From Platerodrilus igneus (lineage: Eukaryota > Arthropoda > Insecta > Coleoptera > Lycidae), in assembly GCA_036346225.1 (NCBI GenBank), contig JARFIW010000663.1:1550001-1614000 (forward strand): DNA of 64,000 bases, given 5' to 3'. Of the stretch, positions 55,085 to 64,000 are shown one piece after another. The notes beneath the pieces are model-generated. The model saw only the letters and a program-made list of their open reading frames with translations. It made no database searches and was not told the origin of the DNA. Within the stretch, counting starts at the first letter, position 1, and the number at the start of each line of letters is the position of its first letter. The translations under genes were made by a program, and so were the position numbers.

Positions 55085-56600
55085 GCATTAGCCAAATAGG
55101 AGCTCCATATAAAATTATAGATGTAACAACCAATGCTAAAAGTAATTTTCTACTAATTTTTGGTCCACCAACATTCGACATTATTCATGAGAGTATTGTT
55201 GTTGTGTTTGCTCCTTTTTTGCTTATGTAGGACAAATGTTCTTTAAATGATAATTTGTCGTCGATTTTCACACCTAAGTAATGCACACTAGGATTAGAAG
55301 TAATTTCGTGATTACCTATATGCAGGTTTATTGTTTCACGCATCTTTCTGCTGGACACAAGAACGACTTCAGTTTTTTCTGCAGCTAGTTCAAGGTTTAA
55401 ACTTTTTAGATATTGCCTAATTATTTCCACAGATTCATTGCAGATTTGAACGATTTCTTCCTTTAGTTTTGCAGTAACCACTAGTACCAAATCGTCTGCA
55501 AATGCTACAGTTTTAGCTGCATCCGGTAATTTCAGTCTTAGGACTTCATCATATGTTAAATTCCAAAGCAGTGGGCCTAAAACTGAACCCTGTGGAACTC
55601 CACCTGAAATCATATATTGTTTTGGACCTTCATCAGTGTCGTATCTGAGGATTCTATTCTTAAAGTACTCCCCGATAATTATTCTTATATATGCAGGTAC
55701 TGATGGTATATCAATAGATTTCTCTATGGAACTCCACTTAATAGAGATGAAGGCATTTTTTAACATCCATTGGTATTATTGCACAGTATTTTTTTGATCT
55801 TCTTGTCCATCTTTTTACTGAAATTTTAGTCTACATAATATTAGGAATCGAGTTATAATTGCATCAATTGTAGAACGCGATTTTCGGAAACCATATTGAT
55901 TTTCTGAAGGTAAGGCTGCCTCTTCTATAGCCATTTCCAATCTGTTTTTTATAATCTTTTTTAAGATCTTTCCAGCTGTGTCCAGCATACATATTGGACG
56001 GTATGACGGTGGTCAGGAGGTTTATTATCTTTGGGTATTAATACTAGAAACTATTCTTTCCATGGTTGAGGAAACACACAGTCATTTAAACAAGAACTAT
56101 ATACGAATGCAAAGGTATCAGGACGGCTTCTAATAGCTATTTTAAGAGCAGTTTTGGGGATGCAATCTAGTCCCGGTGCTTTATTGTTTCCTATCTTATT
56201 ACAAGCATCTAGCACTTCACTTTCAGTGACTGGTGGTATACATTTTTCATCGCAGGTTATTGCATTTCCATATTTTTTCTCGCATTGCTTTGGGAATAAG
56301 GTGTTTACTATTTTCTTAAGAAAGATTGGGCATGTGGGTTGTGAAAAATGTTTTCTTTTTACTTTCCCATTACTGTTTTATAAGGCCTTTCCCAAGGATA
56401 ATCATCAATTTCTTTACAAAGATCATTGCAATATTATTGTTTGCTCGACTTAATGGCAGATGTCAAGTTTTATATTCTTCCCGAAGATTATTGAAGTTGC
56501 TTTTATACTGAGAGCGTTAATATTGTCTCCGTAAACGAAGACATTCTTTACAAAGTTCAGCAATGTGATTATTCCACCAGTAAACGTTATTACGTGCACG
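55085..56600 (-). pseudogene. R1-like LINE reverse transcriptase
   Basis: A good 193-codon frame at 55185-55766 has the RT core: GGVPQGSVLGPLLWNL near 55590 and the FADDLVLVV active site near 55480, followed by the thumb LHIGNHEITSNPSVHYLGVK. Upstream (55770-56100) a decayed N-terminal RT (LIPKDNKPPDHRHTV; ENQYGF-like) is visible in several frames. Just downstream, KISRKLLLALVVTSIILYGA leads into the truncation point at about 55085. The Met-initial sequence is not the true start. It is inactive because of stops upstream. Confidence 0.8.
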
Positions 56601-56760
56601 CGCGCGCGCGCGTGTGTGTCAGTGAATGTGCGTGAGTGTATGTGTTTGTGTGTTGAATGTTTTGTTTTGGGAGTTAGGGTGCTGTGTGTTTGTGTGTATG
56701 TACGTGTTGTTGACGTGCTCCCTATTCAGTACCAGACCATCGGTAGCCGGAAATCCAGGA
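56590..56760. repeat. second copy of GT-rich cassette with ACCATCGGTAGCCGGAAATC motif
   Basis: A (GC)n/(GT)n tract from 56597 leads to gttgacgtgctccc and accatcggtagccggaaatc at 56735-56755, the same order as at 47000-47100. It is probably part of one repeat family. Confidence 0.7.
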
Positions 56761-58039
56761 CCGAAAGTTGAGCATTAGTGCACGTGTTCTGGCCATCGAC
56801 AACCCGAGAGCTCTCACGTCGTCTAAGACGTGTTGTGTGTGTTTTGATTTGGGTGTTTCGGTGTTTCGTCAGTGTATTTACATCAAAATCTATTTCTATG
56901 TTTGTTCCTATGTTTTGCACTTAATTAGGTCTAAGAATGAGTTGCCACATTTAGTGTATATATTTCTAGTTTAAATAAATTAAGTGTTAGTTAAAAAAGT
57001 TTTATTCTACTTATCTTATCCTACGTGTTAGTATTTGATTATAGTGAAACTTATTGCTATGTGTACATAAAGTCGATGCACATATCATTTGTATAGTGGT
57101 TTTAGGTCGTAGTTTGGGGTTCGTGTATTCAGTAAATTTTGCTTTATCCTTGGTGCCTTAGCAGCGTGTCCACTAGTAAGCTTCAGCGGCATCGCAATCA
57201 TTAGTTCCAGGGATTGTCGGATAGGTGTTGTTGTATGTTTTTTTTTGTATTCATTGTGTGTTTATGGTCTGTACAGGTTGTAAAGGGTTTTGGTTATCTT
57301 CTGTATTAGTGGGTTCATATTTGGGAATAGGTCCTTATTCCATATGATGTCCTTAAACGTATTCCAATTTTGTAGGTCGTTATTGATTCTGTGACGTTCT
57401 TGTTGTGTGTTGTTTGGGTTCTGCGAGTCTAGTAGGTATGTTAAGGTGTACCTACTGATCCGCATGTACACCTGTTTGTATCCGTTATTTTGAAGCTGTA
57501 TTTGTATGTGGGGTAGGGTTCGTGCCCTGTTAAAAATTGTATTAACCCATGACTCGGTATAAATAGTTTTGTCTTTAGCTATGTGCCTATATTTAGTATG
57601 AATTTAAAGTTATTTTATTTTTTGTTGATCGGTCCCATCTTTCTTGCCATAAAGGGATGCTAGCCTCTCTTACTTGCCTCTGTTCGTAATATTGCTTGTA
57701 CCTTGGTGGCGTCCCCCTTCAACAGCCAATATGTACCTGTTTGTTCTTTAACCACAAGATCTAATGAAATTATTCCTAATGTTACGGTTAACGCGTGCGA
57801 CGTTGTTCGGTACGCACCTGATGAGTCCCCTTTGTAAAGAGATTACGACTTGCGCATACGTGGAATTGAAAGTAGCAGGTCGATAGCAAATAAGAAAAAA
57901 AAATGTTAAGCAGTTAAACAGTTACGCCAAGTAGTCTGTTGGAACTTTCCGATTATAATGTAAAATTAACAGTGGCAAAAGGTGAAAATAATGAAACTTG
58001 AACATGATATACCTAACTCCGTATTTAAAAAGGCACAGT
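56761..58039. other. unassigned, with a possible retroelement protein remnant on -
   Basis: The only coding-looking piece is a - strand frame around 57262-57560 (RARTLPHIQIQLQNNGYKQV, NTFKDIIWNKDLFPNMNPLI). It resembles retroelement Gag or RT sequence in composition, but I cannot place it. The rest is AT-rich. Confidence 0.35.
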
Positions 58040-58395
58040 CAAGATTTGTATACATTGCGACGTGTTCTTAGGAATGTTCGACTATACTCGGCAAAAGGAA
58101 ACTAAGAGAAACATTCAACAAATCAGAACACTAAACTCAGGTGGACGATGTAACTGTTATCAACCATCGTTACATTCACAAAGGTCTAAACAAAGTTGTA
58201 GGTTTATCCGTATTAATTATGACCTTTGGAATCTTCCGGACTAACTTGGGACCCTAACTCCCGCGGTTGATTAAAGAGACTTTCAGGGGGGTTCTCGTTT
58301 TACGGATAATGTATGGCGCCACTACTTTGTTAAATTTTATCTTTAACAAAGCAACACTAAAGGGCAAAAGTAGAAACCTCTTAAGCCCGCTTGCA
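58040..58395 (-). repeat. inverted copy of the gypsy leader/LTR segment of 11165-11520
   Basis: The reverse complement matches 11165-11520, including tggcgccac, aatttaacaaagtag, ccccctgaaagt and gattagagc-like blocks. This, with 63050-63409, is the - strand partner of the + element at 10380-11560. Confidence 0.85.
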
Positions 58396-58749
58396 CCGTT
58401 ATTCAATTGAGCGTAACTTTATAAAACTCAGCTTTACATTTGAGCCTTGCTTAAAAATAGTTCTTGTTGCACCGCATATCAGAAAACCAAGCTTTATAAA
58501 GTCTCTGTTTGTTCAAAGTATTCATGGCAACGTAGCACGTTTCTAGGGATTTCATACATTTCAGTTGAATGTAAGACCTATCTGAGTCCTGTCTTAAGAA
58601 TGTCAGAAGGTTTTCTATACCTAAAATTTATTAGGCAATGCTTGAAACGTTGAACCCAATAAATACAGTTAATTGTTTTAAAATCAATATTAATATATAT
58701 TTCACAAGAAAAGAAAATTTTTATATTTTAAATAAAGGTCAAGAAATAT

Positions 58750-58797
<48 letters not shown>

Positions 58798-60816
58798 CTA
58801 TGCATAAACAGGAACTGGAATTATCGGAGCCCCGACGTTGGGCGGCATATTAAAATTGCTATGCTCCCTAAATTATTCGCGCCCCATCATTTAGTCGACA
58901 TATAAATATTGCTATGTATTAACTGGATTTATCAATCTCGGACGTTGGGCTGTCATATAAATATTGCTATAAACTCCCTCCAGGAACTTAACTGGATTTT
59001 ATCGTGTCTCGATCTTGTCGACCAATAACAAAATTTGATATGTTACCGCCTTACTCGTTATCAATGGCGTATTCAACTTATAGCTCCTCCTTTATTGTTT
59101 AAATTATCAAATCACTCCCATTAACTTTATCTTATCACCTCGACTAGCATTTATTTAGAATTATAAAATGAAGTTAATTCAATTTTATATAATAAAACAA
59201 ATATTATGTACAGTTTTTGTAAATTATTTAAAATACACTTTTCAATTAATTAATGTTGTAAATCTCATTTATCGAAAATCATATACTTTTTAATCAAATC
59301 TAAAGTCACCAAAAAACCTATTGTTTTTATAAAAGAAGTGTGGAACGTTCAAAGCCTCTTATCATATAACGCACTTTATACGTATGCAAGTCCTCTGTTT
59401 TGTTGACTTCGTCACATTTATTTATATTAAGCAAATTTAATATTCAAATAAAAAAATAGAAAAATAATGTCTTATAACTAAAAATCTAACCTGGTCTATT
59501 TTCTTCGCTATTTCCTTCTCGCAATTGACGCATCTATTATTAGCTAATATTTTTCATGCATTCTACCATCCATTTGGATAAAAAATCAGAATTATTACAT
59601 GTCCATTCGAAATATTGTCTATCAACACGCTTGAACCATTGCATTTAAATTGTTGTTATTACCCTCTGGACTACCATTATTAAACTTAGACTTATGTACC
59701 CCAAATTATTGTCGTCTCATTTCGATTTATTACTTCTTCTCAGAATTTATTCTCATCAATTTCTCCAGACTTAGAAATTGTATTATTATTCTTCTCCCCG
59801 AACTTGGATTCGTAGTTTATCCTCCCCGGTCTCGAAGCTCTATTATTATTATGTTTTAGTTTAATTAAATTCCCCAAAATCTACTTACGTTTAATCAGCA
59901 ATCGTAATTTTTATCTTAGTCGCACTAATACAACTTTTCACTTTAAATTATTATTACGTATCACACTTTGTTTCAGAGTGGCACACCTCGGCCTTTGTTG
60001 AGTTGAAAACCGAGTTTGTTATCACTGTCCCTGTTAATATATCATTGATCTCCTACTCCGTCAGTGGGTATGGTCTACAAGCTCGTCACTAATTTTAACC
60101 AATTTACCTTTGCATTTAAAGTAGTTTCTGATGTAATTTTCTTTGCTTTCAAATAATTGTTGCCTGCTCGCAGGTGCCTCGTTATCAAACATGCGGTGTT
60201 TTGACAAATCTAATCGCTTTTCCATGTTGTACATAAACAACTGATGCAATTCGACTTTTAATTTTCATATCTGCCAGTTATTTACGCAATTTTTAATCAC
60301 CTTTCTTTATCACAATTATTAACTACTTGTACGCCTTTACACTATGCTTCTCGAAGCTCTATTTCTTATCTCCGTATTAACCTAATTGTTTGGAACTCTT
60401 TTGAATGCGTATTTTATTACACTTTATTATGTTTACTTATAAATACGCGTGCTTCCACTGAAAAATATCAATATTTGCATTGCCTATATTAACTAAAACT
60501 CTATCTACAGGATGCTAAATATTTACTATCTACTTAATGCATGTGTTCCTTGTTTCTACGCTAACTATGCGTCTTCGTGTGTCTATTTGCGTCGCTTAAA
60601 ACTACTTATACTTTATATACAGGGTGTTGACTGCTTACTATTTACAAATTATCTCAATTTCTCAATTTTTTTACTAAATAAATGCAATTTTCTGCTTCCT
60701 ATGGTAATTTCTAATTCCTAAACGACCTTGACTATAAAGTACACCCTTAAACAACCCCTTATCACAGCATTATATATATATATATATATTCAGAAATGCT
60801 AAATTCAAATAAAAAT

Positions 60817-60858
<42 letters not shown>

Positions 60859-62991
60859 TTGCCGTGGAATCGGGGATTAAGCTTTTAACATCGAGCCCCG
60901 CACATTGGACGTCATAAAAATTTTAAAAAAATAAATTCTAAATTCAAAAAAAAAATTCTTACCCTACCTTTTGAACGCCTCCTTATTTCTCTGCTCACCC
61001 TGGCTAGTTCAGTATTTGGCTTCTTCTTGAATATCTACCATTTTAAGTACATACCTTTCTCACACACACACACACACACACACACAGTCAAATGAAGTTA
61101 GCAAAATAATACAACAACCATACAATCTTTTATTTACACATATTAACAAATAGAATATTTACACCTTGGTACAGACAGTTGGTTACAATTGTTACCAGCT
61201 CAACTATTAAATACTCTAGAATCCTCGGTTTTAATATATTTCCACAAATTCTATATAATACGAGTAAATGGGCCCCACATGCAACCCTAGTTTGACTTCA
61301 TTCTGGTCAATTGTGAGCTCATTATAACCCAGTTTTTGTAAATGCTTTTTAAACCTTGCATTTTATTGAAAAAAAATTTAAAGACCCGTTTACTCCTTAC
61401 AACAACAATTTATAGCATAAATAAACGTTTATATATCATCAATAAACCTTTTTTTAATAATCAAAATTAATTGTCTTACACATGTACCTTTTTTAACAAG
61501 TTTTATGGTAATAAATACGCCACCAATAAGTCAAAACACACAAACACAAAAAATATCAACACAAATGTTTATACAAAAACGGGAATTTAAGTTTGTTACC
61601 TGGAGTCGCCTTTGTTCCTCGTCACCGCTGCAGATGGTTACCAGAAACCCTCGTCGATGTGTTCATCTACTACAATGATGCCTGGATCCACAGATCCCCC
61701 ACCATTCAAATCTCGGCCACCACTACTATTCTTCTTCCCAGATATTAGCTTTGTCTCAAACGTACCACTCCATACCAAATATATTTCATGCATACAATTT
61801 ACGCTTTTAGCTTTGCTTACCCAAATATCATCCCTTCATTTAATCGATTCGTTGTAGTAACGGCACCTTTTATCTAAACAAAAGCACCAACTTTTACAAC
61901 TTTTACAACTTTTTGCGGTACGTTACTTCAGCTTTCATAGTTTCTAAACAAGATGTTATATGCAACTTTACTGAACACACATTAATTAATAAGCGTAACA
62001 CCATTTACTATTATTACGGTGCAGATTTAAACACGGTCTCAGATCTAAATGGAAAGAGCTTTAATATTTTTCTCTGTGTATTTATATGATTTTCAAACCC
62101 CCCGGTGGAACCTATTTCACTTGAAAAGCTTATTTTCGAAGCTGTTTCTTAAAATTTTGAACATAACGAACACTAACTTCTCAAAAATTCCACTTTCGCC
62201 GTGCTGTTACATAGAATTTTGTTTACTACCTTAACGGACGTGCTCTTCTTGAAAACTGCTGGTCATCAACCAATGATATTATTTTCCCTCGTCACAACGC
62301 TCCATCTATCCGCTATCTATCTCCGTTCCACGCATGTTTGTTGTCTCCTTTAGAACTCCTCTTAGGTTACAGAAAATCGATATCATAGTCGTCCTTCACA
62401 TTTACCCGTGTATTTCGTACGTGACTTGTACCCAACGATTTCTTTACCTGCTTCTCTGTCTGTGTTACATGATCGATCGTTTATTCCACACACTCTTCAA
62501 GGCACTTGTTATTTAAAGCAGTTGGTCAAACCGACCGTTGCAAACAATTTCATATAGAATTCTGTCTTAACGTTCATTTAAGTTCCCTGACCGTGACATT
62601 TAATCAACAGGTGTTCTTCGAAGCAACCGACCGTTTAAAACAATAATTCTTAGTTTACCCATTCTTAGTATTTGTATAAACGAACGTTGGCTTTTAACAT
62701 GGAAACATTTGCGTTTAAAATTATTGATTATCTTTACATGCAAGCTCCATTTTTGCTTCCATGCGTTTAATTAAAATTATTATAATTACTTATGCGTATC
62801 TTTGAGCTTTTATGTACTCAAAAGTTTTCTTCCCATATGCAATTTTAACATTCCAATTTAAATATAGAAAATTACCTTAATATCCGTCCGTTTTCATTAT
62901 ATAAATTAACTAATTTGGCGCGAAAATAATTCGCTCCTATATACACGGTTGCTAAAATTTTATTGTCTACACCTATTTAACCTCTAATTCC

Positions 62992-63031
<40 letters not shown>
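58396..63031. other. 4.6-kb AT-rich segment inside the inverted gypsy copy, with TA microsatellites
   Basis: It replaces what is only about 410 bp in the + copy (10755-11165). (TA)n tracts occur at 58752-58795, 60771-60789, 60820-60854 and 63000-63031, and (CA)n at 61060-61086. Near 58830 and 60885 gagccccgacgttggg and gagccccgcacattgg resemble the reverse complement of a tRNA-Lys primer-binding site, so one or more - strand retroelement remnants are likely. No gene was recognised. Confidence 0.5.
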
Positions 63032-63034
<3 letters not shown>

Positions 63035-63409
63035 TTTAATTTCATAAATATCCAAACTGTGTATTGATCACTTAATCATTTTTCGAGTAACAGTATTTCT
63101 AAAAATATATTTAACACATATGAGATAATATATCTCGTAAATGAATTTTTAATTTATTAGTCTTAATTAAAGGAAAGTTCGTGCATAAAATAAGAATTTT
63201 AACGATAGTCGTTTGGTTTGATGATCAAAAGAAAATGCTTTTGGAACAACTCGCCCTTCTGTTTATTTCTTAAGACGTATAATAAACCTTTCAATAACGT
63301 GAGGGTCCATCATCAAATTGCAACTTAACAAGTACCTCTAACAGCATACTGGACTCCAACAAACACGTTGAACGTTTGTTCTTGCGCGTGTCAAACAGGT
63401 TCAATAATG
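63032..63409 (-). repeat. inverted copy of the gypsy LTR segment of 10380-10755
   Basis: The reverse complement matches 10380-10755 over about 375 bp, for example caaactaaacgactatcgtt, acagaagggtgag and gggtccatcatc-type blocks. The similarity stops sharply at caggttcaata (about 63409), where a LINE RT begins. Confidence 0.88.
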
Positions 63410-64000
63410 GCATCTTACCCGCCCTACTACAGTGGGGAGTGGAGAGGCTGACACCGTTCCTTGTGGTACTTTTTAGGGGCTGTATTGCTTTTAGATACAT
63501 CCCCAGCAGTTGGAGAGAGGTTAGAGTTGTCTTCATTCCTAAACCAGGCCGGAAGGACTACTCCCAGGCTAAATCCTACAGACCGATCAGTCTCACGTCT
63601 TTTTTGCTAAAGACCTTGGAGAGATTGTGCGACAATGATATGAGGGAGAGGATAATGCTTTCTTATCCACTTTACCCAAATCAACACGCCTTTATACCAG
63701 GTAAATCAACGGAATCTGCCCTGCACGCTGTTGTAGGACGGATCGAAAAAACCCTAGACAATAACATGTCCGCCTTAGGCGCATTTATTGATATTGAGGG
63801 TGCGTTCAGCGAAACTACTTTCGCAAGCATCGATAGAGCTCTACGGACACATGGAGCTGAGGACACCCTTCGGCAGTTTACCATGCAGATTCTGCAATGT
63901 CGACGGGTACACATAAATGTGGGGGGAAACCTCAGTAATTAGGGTGGTGGATAAAGGCTGTCCCCAGGGGGGCGTGCTGTCACCGCTACTATGGAATTTA
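63410..64000 (+). pseudogene. Jockey/R1-type LINE reverse transcriptase, 5'-truncated, runs off the window
   Basis: It starts at about 63408 inside the RT (NGILPALLQWGVERL), with SSWREVRVVFIPKPGRKDYS, SYRPISLTSFLLKTLERLCD, HAFIPGKSTESALHAVV and GAFIDIEGAFSETTFASIDR, the order of RT motifs 1-3. A frameshift at about 63941 moves the next block, KGCPQGGVLSPLLWNL, to another frame at the right edge. The catalytic Asp-Asp lies beyond the window. It is separate from the R1-like copies at 50-56 kb on the other strand. Confidence 0.85.

Overview
This window is from an animal nuclear genome, most likely an insect or another arthropod. It is AT-rich, has spliced GT-AG exons, tRNA-derived SINEs and microsatellites, and carries a dense, mostly decayed load of mobile elements (Polinton/Maverick, Penelope, BEL/Pao, Ty3/gypsy, RTE-like, Jockey- and R1-like, hAT, a MITE and SINEs). 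No bacterial or organellar features were seen. I cannot name the species from the sequence.

The one host gene I recognise with confidence is BBS1, a subunit of the ciliary BBSome coat. It lies on the + strand as five exons (7992-8041, 8490-8695, 8743-8985, 29403-29631, 40667-41001) whose reading phases join cleanly. They encode the middle of the protein: the late part of the beta-propeller and the first part of the region after it. The 5' exons and the C-terminal exons were not found. Two introns of about 20.4 kb and 11.0 kb are packed with transposons.

Layout. 1-3654: left-hand part of a Polinton/Maverick (virus-like transposon) with capsid, protease, PLA2-like, core and packaging-ATPase genes, cut by a 5'-truncated Penelope-like element (3658-4302). 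4303-7991: mostly unassigned. 7992-8985: three BBS1 exons. 8986-29402 (BBS1 intron): gypsy LTR/leader and gag on + (10380-12940), another gypsy gag on - (12979-14176) with a T-rich tandem-repeat leader, an errantivirus-like LTR (18183-18711) next to a decayed gypsy pol on + (18716-20243), four-copy SINE family members, RTE-like LINE ends and a long RTE-like LINE on - (20706-25200), and a gypsy PR-RT remnant on - (25690-26720). 29403-29631: BBS1 exon. 30068-36414: a nearly complete, young BEL/Pao element with 394-bp LTRs, followed by a gypsy gag-PR-RT remnant (37207-39065). 40667-41001: BBS1 exon.

From 41002 to the end: a hAT element with perfect 8-bp target duplication (41253-43926) and nested foreign sequence, a Jockey-like LINE on - (44080-47921) interrupted by a 338-bp MITE-like element, R1-like LINE pieces on - (49130-51290 and 55085-56600) with a solo LTR bounded by CGCG, then an AT-rich stretch containing an inverted copy of the 10.4-11.5 kb gypsy LTR family, and finally the start of a LINE reverse transcriptase on + (63410-64000). 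Most elements are broken by stops, frameshifts or truncation. The BEL/Pao pol frame (1500 codons, open) and its nearly identical LTRs are the clearest sign of recent activity.
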